64,000 nucleotides of DNA from Xanthostigma xanthostigma (GCA_963575645.1 OY754467.1:23829001-23893000); one strand, 5' to 3'; counted from the stretch's first letter, positions 36,008 through 46,208 are shown. Notes: generated by a model from the sequence alone, not told the origin. Numbers and translations are program-made.

Positions 36008-38222
36008 CAAAAAAATTAGTTACAGCAATCCGACACCGGGATATTGTAGAAAAAGGTATTCTAAAAGAGGGAAAATAAAATCGAACAGTCTGCTGCTATC
36101 CGGGGTGGAATGGGGTGGCTTTTTAGGGGTTGAAATCAGTTTTTCGAGATTTCTGGCTAAACGATGCATTCTATCGAAAAAAGGTGAATGTAAAAGTTGT
36201 AGATAATAAAAAGATCTACAGCTTTTGTATTAACCATTTTTACCCTAACCTCAAAATTTTTCGAAAAAATGCAAAAAACCGATTTTTTGGTTTTTAATTT
36301 TTTTTTCGAAAACAAAAAATCAATTGAGCCCAAACTTTGCCAAAAGATACCTTTTGGTATTATAAAGAAGTAGTAATTTTTTTGAAAGGAAATATTTTAA
36401 GGTTTTTGTAAAATTCCATTTTTTCGAAAAAAAAAATGAAATTTTCAACGAAAATCCTACCTAAAACTACGTGACCTGCAGAGTTCAAATTTGGCACACT
36501 TACTCGTTGTTACGTCTACTTTCAATTAGTAGTGAAAAAAAGGTACACGCAATGGAAAAAATGGCGGGAAAATTGAAAAAACCGAAATAATGACTTTTTT
36601 GTGGTTTTTGGCATATACATCGTCGAACAATCGTTATTAATAATAAAATCATTATAAGTTTCATGTTTAATCTTTGATTATTGTACAGCGCTACTTTTCA
36701 TACGATAGAAAATTTACATACAATCATAATAATCATACAATAAGTAATGTAGTAGATCTACAATGATATATACAGATTTTGCAGATAAGAGTCGTTAAAT
36801 CTGGAAAAGTGATGGAACAGCTTCGATTTCAAAAATTCTTTTTTTCCTTGATTCCTTAGACCCTCAGGAACATTCATCACCACTAACATCCGCCTCACTC
36901 CGAAAATTGGAAAAAGTAGGGTGGTTTTAACCCTCTTAAAAGCACCTGCCAGTGAAACAGTGGAAAAACATTTTGAAAAATAAAAATTTTGTCTTAATAA
37001 TCGGCTTTCGGAGGTTTTCGAGGTCGCTGATTACGAATCCGAGGTCTGTAATCAAGTAAGGGTAGTTTCAACCCCTCAAAACCACCCCCAGTCGTCACTG
37101 TAATGAAAAAAACAGTAAAAAATAATATTTTGTCTTAAAAATCGTCTCTCGGGGGTTTTCGAGGTCGCTGATTACCCTCACTTGATTACAGACCTCGGAT
37201 TTGTAATCAGTGACCTCAAAAACCCCTGAGAGCCGATTTTTAAGACAAAATTTTTGTTTTTCAAAATTTTTTTCCACTGTTTCACTTGCGGGTGCTTTTG
37301 AGAGGGTTAAAACCACCCTACTTTTTCCAATTTTCGGAGTGAGGCGGAGGTTAGTGGTGATTGTATGTTCCTGAGAGTCTAAGGAATCAAGGAAAAAAAG
37401 AATTTTTGAAATCGAAGCTGTTCCACCACTTTTCCAGATTTAAACACTCTTATCTGCAAAATCCGTATATATCATTGTAGATCTACTACATTACCTATTC
37501 TTTGATTATTATGATTGTATGTAAATTTTTTATCGTATGAAAAGTAGCGCTGTACAATAATCAAAGATTAAACATGAAAATTATAATGACTTTATTAATT
37601 AATAACGATTGTTCGACGATGTATATGCCAAAAACCACAAAAAAGTCATTTTTTCGGTTTTTTCAATTTTCCCGCCATTTTTTCCATTGCGTGTACCTTT
37701 TTTTCACTACTAATTGAAAGTAGACGTAACAACGAGTAAGTGTGCCAAATTTGAACTTTGTAGGTCGCGTAGTTTTAGGTAGGATTTTCGTTGAAAATTT
37801 CATTTTTTTTTCGAAAAAATGGAATTTTAGAAAAACCTTAAAATATTTCCTTTCAAAAAAATTACTACGTCTTTATAATACCAAAAGGTATCTTTTGGCA
37901 AAGTTTGGGCTCAATTGATTTTTTGTTTTCGAAAAAAAAAATTAAAAACCAAAAAATCGGTTTTTTGCATTTTTTTCGAAAAATTTTGAGGTTAGGGTAA
38001 AAATGGTTTGTACAAAAGCTGTAGATCTTTTTATTATCTACAACTTTTACATTCAACTTTTTTCGATAGAATGCATCGTTTAGCCAGAAATCTCGAAAAA
38101 CTGATTTCAACCCCTAAAAAGCCACCCCATTCCACCCCGGATAGCAGCAGACTGTTCGATTTATTTTTCCCCCTTTTAGAATATTTTATTCTACAATATC
38201 CCGGTGTCGGATTGCTGTAACG
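36008..38222. repeat. Giant inverted repeat, ~1.05 kb arms
   Basis: Left arm 36008-37061, right arm 37175-38222, central ~113 bp. The arms are inverse copies over their full length, about 95 percent alike. Outer ends are GTTACAGCAATCCGACACCG; later landmarks are GCTGCTATCCGGGGTGGAAT and GATGCATTCTATCGAAAAA; near the centre are TGATTACGAATCCGAGG and TCTGTAATCAAGT. Several chance frames (for example 37865-38110) cross it. It is a foldback or long-TIR element with no coding capacity. Confidence 0.92.
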
Positions 38223-39132
38223 AATTTTTATTTTTTTTTCAATTTTCTCTGCTATTTTTACTGGTCTATAGACATAAAAACTGTTTCTTAGTATCCGTCT
38301 AAGGGCCATTTACATGTAAATTTAAAAAGAGAATCATGAAAACAGAATATTTTACGATGAATTGTCTTGCGAGAAATTGTCATGGCCATGAATTGTCGTG
38401 AGACAATTGACAGCTATGGGCATTGGTGTAGCAAGAAGGGAGGGCAGATGGGCCTGTAAAAATAATGCAATAATGCCCTGAAGATAAAGAAAACTACAAG
38501 CGATACCCCCTAATAAAAAAGAATGCTGAAAAATATAAAGACTGAAAATATCTATGGGGTTTCCAAAAAACTAAAATGTGCCCTTCCCAATATCGTAGAG
38601 AGCTAATATTTTGTATTCACGGTTCTCCTGTTGAAAAAAAAACTTCAATAGGTATTTTAGAACCGCGAGTTCTATATATTGATCTAGACAACCAAATCTG
38701 CAAAAGAACACTATATCTAAAGAAACGCTAAAACTATTTATCAAATAAAATACTTTATTATTGGAATCATATTTCAAAACATTTTCAATACTAATTAACA
38801 TGTGCCTCCCATATTTGGAGGTCACTAGATATTTTTTTCCATCCGTGATAATACACAAAAAATGTCAAGGAGGAATGCTACATCACTAGAAAGTTACGTC
38901 GTTGACTTTTAATTATATATTATTGGTAGACATACATTATTGATAGACATAAATTTCATTTGATCGATTAAATTTAAAATTTAGGAAATTTCGCAAACGT
39001 ATGTGTAGATACTGTTCTGAAGTAAATATTTTATTTCAAAATGACCACTTATTAAGACTCTTACTTTTTGTGTGACTATCTCCTGCTGTAAATCTGCGTT
39101 ACCACCGCCTATAATGAAAATGATTTTTTCAG

Positions 39133-40551
39133 ATATTCCAATTGCGTGCTCATATTTATCAAGCTCGGTCATTGATTGGATCAGACGCATCGGGCTTATC
39201 GGATCCGTTTGCCAGAGTAATTGCCGGCGAGTTTAGTAAAACAACTCAAGTAATTGATGAAACGCTGAGTCCAACTTGGGATGAACTTCTAGTCTTCGAC
39301 GAAATATTAATTTACGGTACAAAAGACGACATTCAAAACGACCCACCGACAATCATAATAGAAATATTTGACCAAGATAAAGTTGGTAAATCGGAATTCA
39401 TTGGTCGAGCTGTTGCCAAGCCACACGTAAAATTGTTCGATGAACCTTATGTCAAACCTCGATTTCCTCCCTCTTTGGAATGGTATGAAATAAATCGTGG
39501 CACCGGTAGTGCTGGTGAACTTCTTGCCACATTTGAACTACTCGAATTATCACCCGAAAATGATTCTAAAACATTACCAAATCTGCCACAGGTTAAAGAA
39601 GTGTCAATAGTAACTCCTGCTGGGCAGGAAAATGACACAGGACCTTTGTTACCAGTTCCTCGAGGTATAAGGCCAACATTGGCCAGATATCGTATAGAAG
39701 TATTGTTTTGGGGTCTACGTGATCTAAAAAGGATCCATTTAATGACAGTAGATAAACCACGTGTAGATATCGAATGTGCTGGTCACATTCTAAACTCTTC
39801 AATAATACAAAACGCCAAAAAAAATCCAAATTTCAATACACCTGTGAAGTTCATGGAAGTAGAATTACCCGAGCAGGAATTGTATAGACCGCCACTGACA
39901 ATCAGAGCTGTTGACTGTCGCAGTTTTGGAAGGTATACTTTGGTTGGTACTCATACTATCAACTCAATACACAGATATATGTATACGCCGTTAACTAAAC
40001 GTGAAAGAGAAGCTGAAGAAAGGAAAAAGTCATTACAACAGCTTCAAAATGCTGAGCAAAACGGATTGCCGTTAACATCGAATAGCTTCGTTATAGTCGA
40101 TAGTGACAAAGAAAGAAGTCCTTTATTACCAAAAGACACAAGCATATCATTAGGTTACGGAACTAGTAACCCATCAAAAAAGGAGATAAAGACTGAAATG
40201 AATCGACGCCGCAAACAAAGTCTAGATTTAGAAATAGATGATGATGATGAGGACAGTAAAGATTGGTGGACGAAATATTTTGCTTCAATTGAAGCAATGA
40301 TTGAGGAGAGCAAAGAAGTGCGAAGAGGAGAGAAGAATATGCAGAACGGTTGTTTACAAAGCAACATTGAGAATGAACCGGGAGGACAAAACGAGGTTAA
40401 AAAAGATGTTGGAAAGGCGGACGAAAAAAGTCAAAAAGAAACCAAGAGACGGTTAGGGTTTTATAGTGCATCGCAGGCAGCAAAGTTTGTGGCGAAGTTA
40501 AGCCCTAAGAGTATGCCTAATAAACATAAGACCAATTCCGCTCTTTGCAAA
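39133..40551 (+). CDS. Otof: Otoferlin-like ferlin, exon 10 (C2D, C2-like block, linker)
   Basis: A 473-codon exon. It starts IFQLRAHIYQARSLIGSDAS, then GLSDPFARVIAG, ETLSPTWDELLVFDEI, PTIIIEIFDQDKVGKSEF and IGRAVAKP. This is C2D with the Asp residues of both calcium loops present (S-D-A-S-G-L-S-D-P, F-D-Q-D). After a spacer comes a second C2-like block: RPTLARYRIEVLFWGLRDLK, RVDIECAGH, KKNPNFNTPVKFMEVELPE and VDCRSFGRYTLVGTH. The last third is a charged linker with Asp/Glu runs and DWWTKYFASIEAM, a patch kept in vertebrate OTOF, and a Lys-rich tail. The acceptor TTTTTTCAG precedes 39133; the donor GTAAGT starts at 40552. Phase 0 at both ends. A 19.5 kb intron, which houses the Polinton, follows. 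Confidence 0.96.
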
Positions 40552-40722
40552 GTAAGTATGTACATTCATTTGTTATAATTTCCAATGTGTAATATATTCT
40601 AAAAGCTATGAAGCACATGGTTTTTGACAATGATAGGGGAAATTTCGCGAAGCTATTACGCAGTGCTTAAAATCTATTCTTCCCCTTCAATGTTTCATCC
40701 ACTGTTTTGTTCAGCCAACAAT

Positions 40723-40728
40723 ACTGTC
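40723..40728. repeat. Left 6 bp target duplication of the Polinton (ACTGTC)
   Basis: ACTGTC directly before the AGTAGTGTATAACG end; the same six bases follow the other end at 59067-59072. Six-base duplication is the Polinton hallmark. Confidence 0.95.
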
Positions 40729-41971
40729 AGTAGTGTATAACGCCGGATCCACCGCCTCTGGTGTCAAATTACACTCTGCTGGTGGTGGGGGTAAGCGTTT
40801 CAGTCAGCTCCAATCAGAGCCTTTCCTTTTGTGAGAGAGCATAACGCCCCCTTTTGTGAACCAATGAAATGAAATGAAACAGACATTATTCTCCAATCCG
40901 AGCCTTTCCTTTTGTGAGCCAATCCGAGCCTTTCCTTTTGTGAGAGAGCATAACGCCCCCTTTTGTGAACCAATGAAATGATATGAAACAGACATTATTC
41001 TCCAATTCGAACCTTTCCTTTTGTGAGCCAATCCGAGCCTTTCCTTTTGTGAAGCGATCAGAGAGCATAACGCCCTCTTTTGTGAACCAATCAGAGAGCA
41101 TGAAACAGACATTATTCTCCAATCCGAGCCTTTCCTTTTGTGAGAGAGCATGACGTTCCTTTCCGTGAACCAATGAGCTGATAGTTATAGCGTTAATCGA
41201 CTATATTTTGTACGGACTTACAGCTCTGCTCATTGACCACCACTCTGGCGTCACTGCGACGTTTCAGTGACGATCAATGGCGTCCTCTTTCCGTGAATCG
41301 ATGAGATGATAGTTTTAATCATTCAGGGTGGGGCTTTAAGCAATCAAAAATGGCGGGTGGATGTTAATTATACTCCAATCAGGCAGTTACCCAAAATTAG
41401 ATGTTTTGAAATGAGTTGATAGTTATAGCGTTAATCGACTATATTTTGTTGTCGACGGTTGTTACATATGACCATCTGAAAAGAGCGGGAGATCAGAGAG
41501 AGAGAATGGAGGGAACACATGCTTGATAAATCGAATCAATTTATATTTAGTAAAATCATTTAGTTGTTGATTTAAAGTCGTTTATTACATGAATGTATTT
41601 TCATCTCTAATTCATTGTCATCAGATCAGTCCGTTTTCTCATCACCGGATATTCTCAGATTACAATATAATGATAAAAGTATAATCTCCAATGTGTCACA
41701 TATATAATATAGTCATATATGCTGACACGTATAAATAATTTAATTAAATAATTTATCAAGAATGTTAATGAGAATTATTAAGTATACTCCGCGCCATCTA
41801 TGATCAAAAAAACGGAAGCAAGCTTATATGATAATCCGCAAGATGGTCTTGTAACATGAGATGAACACTATCCGCGCCATCTATGATCAAAAAACGGAAG
41901 CGACTGCACGCTTCATTATCAGCGTGATGTAAGCTTATGCATTCGGTCGACAGGTGGACTTTTCTGTTGCA
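40729..41971. repeat. Polinton left terminal inverted repeat
   Basis: About 1.24 kb, inverse of 57677-59066. It starts AGTAGTGTATAACGCCGG, then carries a subterminal tandem repeat (40800-41165) built from CCAATCCGAGCCTTTCC, TTTTGTGAGAGAGCATAAC, GCCCCCTTTTGTGAACCAAT and GAAACAGACATTATTCTCC. Further in are GCGTTAATCGACTATATTTTG (twice), a microsatellite-like AGAGAGAGAATGG block and GCGCCATCTATGATCAAAA units (41790-41900). The frames that cross the tandem part are chance products. Confidence 0.92.
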
Positions 41972-42175
41972 CTAGTCTGTTCACGCCATCTCTGATCAAA
42001 AAACGAGGATATATGAAACACATACTTACCACATACTTCTTTAGTAATAATATCTGAAATATAAAAGATTTCTTTCCCCAAGGTAGTTTGTTTTTAAATA
42101 AAAAGACATATAAAATACGTTTTTATTATTTATTGTAAAAAATCAATACAGAGTTAATAATAATATTGCTTAAAT

Positions 42176-42631
42176 CTAATTTACTGTATCCATGCTGAAC
42201 GTATTGATATCTGATCGATTATATTTATCATCATCGTCATCACTACCATCGGTGGTGTCGTCTGAATCTTCGAGTAAATTTTCCGTTGTGTCAAAAATAA
42301 TTTTAATTTTTAAATCACCAACCGTTAATATTTCTTTTTGCGGCTGCAAATCCGTACAATCGATATAGTTTGAAAGTAATATTTCGTTTGTGTATTTATT
42401 TCTTATAATTACTGTAATACCGGCCTCGCGCATTTCCATGTTGTTTTGATTATTATGCACTAAGCTTAGTATGTTCTCGACGGATGATGACAATGAATTG
42501 ACAGTTCTTAGCACCGGACTGAGAATATGAGAGACTGCTTCTATTCGTCTTTTAAACCGTTCACGATCCCTAGCAATCTGCTCCCACATCCCCACCCTTG
42601 CTTTTCGATATGCAAAACTCCAACAAACCAT
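42176..42631 (-). CDS. Polinton protein of unknown function, 151 codons
   Basis: The last gene of the element in its own direction, 200 bp from the inner edge of the left TIR. The first ~60 residues are charged and probably helical (RDRERFKRRIEAV, then a hydrophobic heptad-like stretch LSSSVENILSLV), suggesting a coiled coil. The middle looks like a small beta-rich fold (GITVIIRNKYTNEILLSNY, ILTVGDLKIKIIFD). The C-terminus is strongly acidic (DDTTDGSDDDDD). I do not recognise it. Polintons often end with poorly conserved proteins. Its frame and codon use match its neighbours, so it is probably real. Confidence 0.6.
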   Translation of the reverse strand: MVCWSFAYRKARVGMWEQIARDRERFKRRIEAVSHILSPVLRTVNSLSSSVENILSLVHNNQNNMEMREAGITVIIRNKYTNEILLSNYIDCTDLQPQKEILTVGDLKIKIIFDTTENLLEDSDDTTDGSDDDDDKYNRSDINTFSMDTVN

Positions 42632-42685
42632 ATATTTAATCTCTACCTTATCGTTAAAACGTACAACTTTTTTTTATTATTATTT

Positions 42686-42925
42686 TTATCCATTACAGCT
42701 ATTAAAGTCAGATATAATTTTTTCACTATAAACTATGGAGATTTCATAAAAGAGTCTTTCGTAATTAAAAGTGTGTAAAATATCTTTAAGTATAAAAAAA
42801 TCATTGGAACTTAAGCGTAGACAATTCAACAACTTACACTTATCTAAATACATTTTATAATAAATATTTATGCTGTTTGAGTTGTAAACGTACAAGCATA
42901 ATAAACTGTTTACAAGGTCTTTCAT
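42686..42925 (-). CDS. Possible small Polinton protein, 79 codons
   Basis: A short frame between the 151- and 210-codon genes, starting MKDLVNSLLCLYVYNSN and containing YLDKCKLLNCLRLSSNDFF. It has no recognisable domain. It fills an otherwise empty 300 bp gap, and the same strand and spacing as its neighbours argue for a gene, but its AT-rich Leu/Asn/Tyr composition also suits a chance frame. Confidence 0.35.
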   Translation of the reverse strand: MKDLVNSLLCLYVYNSNSINIYYKMYLDKCKLLNCLRLSSNDFFILKDILHTFNYERLFYEISIVYSEKIISDFNSCNG

Positions 42926-42943
42926 TTCAATATATCAATATAT

Positions 42944-43576
42944 CTAATTCCCCTCCACTCGAAGACCCGAGCTTCTGGTGAGATCCGTCTCGACACAACA
43001 GATCGTTTCGTTATTAATCGTTAAGTTTCGCTGCAGTTTATGTGTGAGATTATTAATATCTTGACGAAAGTTTATATCAACGTTTAAAAGTTTCAACCGC
43101 TTCAAATAACTATGCAATTTTTCGTATAGTTGATCGAACGTCCTTTTATCGTTAACTCGCAGATTGATCATTTTTACATAACGTGTATTTCTGATAAACA
43201 CTTCGAAAACTACACGTCCGTCGTCTAGAACGAATCGCGCGAAACGTGGATCTGTCTTTAAAAATCTTATACCCTCCTTCCAAGGAACGGGCGTTTTTTG
43301 CACAGCGTTATTTTCGTCGAAGCAAAATCCCCATTCTTCTAATTTTTGTTTATTGTCTGCAGAGAGATTGATAAAACGTCGTCTGTGATTGAACAGTTCT
43401 ACGCTGAGAATTTCCTCTAAAGTGATCGCAGATGGTCTCTCAGGCACGAAACCAACACACCATTCTTCATCATCACTCATAACGGTGCTGAATACACTCA
43501 TTTTTTCCCAAAGACTGAATTGTTTAAAAACAGTTATGTAGTATTTATGTTGTTTTCCCCACCACATAAATTGCAA
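42944..43576 (-). CDS. Polinton protein of unknown function, ~185-210 codons
   Basis: Follows the major capsid gene with ~80 bp between. The longest frame starts at 43576, but a Met at about 43501 (MSVFSTVMSDDEEW) is a better start because the upstream 25 residues are aromatic-rich and unlike the rest. It contains SAITLEEILSVELFNHRRRF, then a beta-like region (RFARFVLDDGRVVFEVFI, then VKMINLRVNDKRTF) and a charged helical C-terminus (LYEKLHSYLKRLKLLNVD). I do not recognise the family; small late genes around the capsid gene are common in Polintons. Confidence 0.6.
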   Translation of the reverse strand: MQFMWWGKQHKYYITVFKQFSLWEKMSVFSTVMSDDEEWCVGFVPERPSAITLEEILSVELFNHRRRFINLSADNKQKLEEWGFCFDENNAVQKTPVPWKEGIRFLKTDPRFARFVLDDGRVVFEVFIRNTRYVKMINLRVNDKRTFDQLYEKLHSYLKRLKLLNVDINFRQDINNLTHKLQRNLTINNETICCVETDLTRSSGLRVEGN

Positions 43577-43656
43577 AATGTCACTTCCTTCACGAAATAT
43601 TCGTGTCCGTTGCCCACGACGAATTGAACGTTACAAATTCCAATTCTATGACTCAT

Positions 43657-44886
43657 TTACACTATTTTCGTAACCGTATTTTGCAGAGGATGATAAGTAA
43701 ATAGCTTATCGTGCAAAATCAAACAGTAAGCCGTAGTGTCTGGATGGAAATTTTCATGAGATTCAATCATCAATTTGATATCCACAACGCCTTTCTTGAT
43801 GGCTTCCGGTTGTCGCGAGCAATCGAATACAATTAGCGGTGATATGGTTTTGAATTCATTTTTATTGAAAAGAGGCGCGTTTTTGTTTCCGTAAAAGTAG
43901 GCTTCTTGACCTTTCAGATATTTCTCGTAGATGACATTAAAGTCATTTTTATCAAAATTCATAGTGAGCGGTTCGTAGGGATACGATTCGGAATTTAAAA
44001 AGAGCTTGGCCGAGCGCAGTTTACAGTGATCGAAAACGCTACTGTCCTTTAGTTGTGTGCCGTAGCGTTTCGTTTGAAAGCCAACAATTATCATACGCGG
44101 CGTTTCGACTTGATTGGCGCTCGTTACAGTCCATGCATGCTTTGTAGTTGTCGGCAGCGTAGGATATTCATACAGATCCCACGATCTAAACACAATGTTT
44201 TTATTCTTATTTGCCGTCTTCAAAAGTTTAATTTTCATATCGTTAGACGGTATGATATAAGGCACGTTCCATTTGATGGATGTTAATTCTATTTTAGCCG
44301 ATTTTTGAAGTTGTCCTGCGGGCGCCGCTGTTGTAAAAATTGCTGAATTATCATCCCTCTTACGTATCAATATCAATTCTTGTTTACCGTTCATCATCGC
44401 TCTCTTATGATCGTGCGCGAAACCCAGAATGTATTTCAAAGGTAAGCTAACGCTAAAATTTCCCTCTGAATCCAACAAGTTGGCGTTGTTTGAACTTAAA
44501 TCCCAACCGCAATTTGACAATGCCCTCACATCGTCCGGACTATGCAGCACATAACCGATCATTGTGGAGGTAATGCCCACATTTTTAGTCGAATCGATTT
44601 GCACGCCCCACAATTCATAGCGAATTTCCTCAAACAGATGCGCAATTCCGTTGTTGATAATTCTCGAAGTTTCTGCCGTTCCGCCGTCCTCGCCAACCAA
44701 TTTTCCGCGCACTTCGAGCACGCTGTCGTGAGGAAAAGTTATGGTGTCCTGATTTTGAATGGCTATGCGAATTTCATCGTTGGTCTTCAACTGATTGGTG
44801 TTGAACGGTTCCTGCGAGTGTACGCGAATCGAGTCTATACTTTCGTCTAGAACGATCGGAAAATCAACAGTCAAAATGTCTTGCAT
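43657..44886 (-). CDS. MCP: Polinton major capsid protein (double jelly-roll)
   Basis: 409 codons. The protein forms hexon-like capsomers of the predicted Polinton virion. Conserved features of the family are visible: an N-terminal strand region (RIAIQNQDTITFPHDSVLEV), the block INNGIAHLFEEIRYELWGVQ, then STKNVGITSTMIGYV. In the second half are ETPRMIIVGFQTKRYGTQ, SSVFDHCKLRSAKLFLNSES and YPYEPLTMNFDKNDFNVIYE. FQT..., then FDHC..., then LN...YPY is characteristic of Polinton capsids. It lies directly downstream of penton and a small gene, the usual morphogenesis module. Start MQDILTVDF, a few bases after the previous gene's stop. Confidence 0.88.
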   Translation of the reverse strand: MQDILTVDFPIVLDESIDSIRVHSQEPFNTNQLKTNDEIRIAIQNQDTITFPHDSVLEVRGKLVGEDGGTAETSRIINNGIAHLFEEIRYELWGVQIDSTKNVGITSTMIGYVLHSPDDVRALSNCGWDLSSNNANLLDSEGNFSVSLPLKYILGFAHDHKRAMMNGKQELILIRKRDDNSAIFTTAAPAGQLQKSAKIELTSIKWNVPYIIPSNDMKIKLLKTANKNKNIVFRSWDLYEYPTLPTTTKHAWTVTSANQVETPRMIIVGFQTKRYGTQLKDSSVFDHCKLRSAKLFLNSESYPYEPLTMNFDKNDFNVIYEKYLKGQEAYFYGNKNAPLFNKNEFKTISPLIVFDCSRQPEAIKKGVVDIKLMIESHENFHPDTTAYCLILHDKLFTYHPLQNTVTKIV

Positions 44887-44894
44887 TTTTTTTT

Positions 44895-45131
44895 TTAATT
44901 TTTTAATTCGAGTCCGATCGATTTTAGAAAATTTAAATTCACTCTATTAATTTGATTCTTCCTTTTCGATTCGATTCCCGTTTTTCTTGTTGCCTTTCTA
45001 CTTTTATTTTCAGTTGTTGCTGTTTCTACTGCTGTTTTCGCTGTTACCGATTCAGTGGACAACGCTCGACTGGCGTTACTAGTCGTTTGCAGCTGATCTT
45101 TAAAATAATAGTCTCCGTAATATATTCCCAT
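44895..45131 (-). CDS. Small Polinton protein between penton and major capsid, 78 codons
   Basis: Frame starting MGIYYGDYYFKDQLQTT, immediately after the penton stop, and ending 8 bases before the major capsid start. An upstream in-frame Met at 45209 would overlap the penton gene, so I prefer 45131. The body is Thr/Ala/Ser-rich and basic (SRALSTESVTAKTAVETATT, then ENKSRKATRKTGIESKRK), like the short basic minor virion proteins often found here. I do not recognise a domain. Tight packing with the two capsid genes suggests a virion role. Confidence 0.6.
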   Translation of the reverse strand: MGIYYGDYYFKDQLQTTSNASRALSTESVTAKTAVETATTENKSRKATRKTGIESKRKNQINRVNLNFLKSIGLELKN

Positions 45132-45132
45132 T

Positions 45133-45849
45133 TTACAAGCGTTTAAGATGTAAACGCACGGTAACGGGTTCGCCGTTGAAATCCACCGATCGATCGTCTT
45201 GATCAACAATAGTAATTGTAACGTTGTCTATCACGTTGCGATTGATTGGCAAATAAATAACGTTTCTCGGCGTTAAAGAGATTTTATAGCCCGGCTCCTC
45301 TTGCGGATAGAACTGAAACAAAGTGTGCTCGGGCTGTCCGTTTAAATAGGATCCGCTGACGATGTTACATTTCACTCTGACGGCGTTTATTTTTGAAATG
45401 TGTGCCGTAAAATCTGATTTGTGTGCACTGTTTGCCTCCAACACTTTTCGCGTCTTGCTGAAACCCAGCAGAGATCCCACGCTACCTTCAACTCCGATGT
45501 CTATAATCACATCGCTCTTTATTTCCGTTTTCAACGTGTTGTTATTTGCTTTGATTCTAATGTTTCTGTTCACTTTTTTCAATTCTTCGACAAGGAATTC
45601 GTTAATATCATGGATATCATACGTTCCTTTTGGTATCTCGATCGTTTTCCTATTCTCATCGATATCTGGAAGGTCTGGATCACGGTAAACAAATTTATTG
45701 TTGGTCTCATCGATATTTGGAATCGAGTGCCACGACTCAAACTCAATCAGTCCCAATTGATATTCTTCGTTTTCGTCGAGCACGATCGATGGATAAAAGG
45801 AACTACTCATCACCGACTCGATTCCGCTCAGGGTAAACGTGAATGACAT
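45133..45849 (-). CDS. mCP: Polinton minor capsid protein (penton, single jelly-roll)
   Basis: 238 codons, start MSFTFTLSGIESVMSSSFYP. Recognised by LDENEEYQLGLIEFESWHSI, NKFVY, then IEIPKGTYDIHDINEFL near residues 65-85 and the C-terminal signature HTLFQFYPQEEPGYKIS, then PRNVIYLPINRNVIDNV and NGEPVTVRLHL. The FYP...PGYKI and IYLPVN...VTVRLHL blocks are conserved among Polinton pentons. It follows the protease gene within 4 bp and precedes the small 78-codon gene, a compact block that presumably is expressed together. The penton forms the capsid vertices. Confidence 0.88.
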   Translation of the reverse strand: MSFTFTLSGIESVMSSSFYPSIVLDENEEYQLGLIEFESWHSIPNIDETNNKFVYRDPDLPDIDENRKTIEIPKGTYDIHDINEFLVEELKKVNRNIRIKANNNTLKTEIKSDVIIDIGVEGSVGSLLGFSKTRKVLEANSAHKSDFTAHISKINAVRVKCNIVSGSYLNGQPEHTLFQFYPQEEPGYKISLTPRNVIYLPINRNVIDNVTITIVDQDDRSVDFNGEPVTVRLHLKRL

Positions 45850-45852
45850 TTT

Positions 45853-46203
45853 CTAAGTTTCCAATAGGAAAAACAAGCAGTGATGACCGCACAAAACTGT
45901 GTTGAATTTCTGTCTTCTCTCGTAGTTATATACTATTTTGCAACCTTTCAAATAATCGACGAGCTCTCTCGGTGGTCGCAAGTTACCGAAACTGTCAAAG
46001 TACTTAACATTTTTGCCGACTTTTTTGTACGCAACCCAGTGCGTTCCGGGACCGTCTCTATCATCCAAATTTACTACGGCGCTCTCGTTCTTTTTCGACT
46101 TTTTAGGCAGCGCGTTTCTCATGTACACACCTCTGAACAACTTAACGTTTAACATTTTTGCATAGCGTTCGATCTCCGCATCGGTGAGCGCGTGTTTCGG
46201 CAA
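45853..46203 (-). CDS. PRO: Polinton adenain-like cysteine protease
   Basis: 116 codons in the open part. It is a maturation protease of the adenovirus-like C5/Ulp1 type. Key motifs: GTHWVAY (catalytic His), YFDSFG (Asp) and a C-terminal FNTVLCGHHCLFFLLE, which carries the catalytic Cys in the CGHHCL block. Such small proteases cleave capsid and scaffold proteins in the predicted virion. It sits between the phospholipase-like gene and penton. An ATG start is not obvious; the frame extends a little into the end of the neighbouring gene, so the true 5' end is uncertain. Confidence 0.85.
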   Translation of the reverse strand: MPKHALTDAEIERYAKMLNVKLFRGVYMRNALPKKSKKNESAVVNLDDRDGPGTHWVAYKKVGKNVKYFDSFGNLRPPRELVDYLKGCKIVYNYERRQKFNTVLCGHHCLFFLLET

Positions 46204-46208
46204 TATTT

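Larger units (their letters stand above)
32849..39132 (+). other. Ferlin intron between exons 9 and 10
   Basis: A 6.3 kb intron, mostly mobile elements: nested elements at 33000-34383, a foldback element at about 34700-35985 with a hAT insertion, and the giant inverted repeat at 36008-38222. From 38223 to 39132 the sequence is AT-rich with no recognisable feature. Confidence 0.8.

Noticed and set aside
38008-38309. Overlapping frames at the right end of the giant inverted repeat
   Set aside because: Present on both strands and mirrored by the other arm; no motifs.
40804-41173. Two ~100-codon frames in the Polinton left TIR, mirrored at 58622-58991
   Set aside because: They lie in tandem TIR repeats, are mirrored at the other end and run in the opposite direction there; composition follows the repeats.
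44542-44850. Open frames on the + strand across Polinton genes (for example 44542-44850, 45362-45846, 46477-46857)
   Set aside because: Opposite-strand reflections of well-supported capsid and minor-protein genes; no independent evidence.
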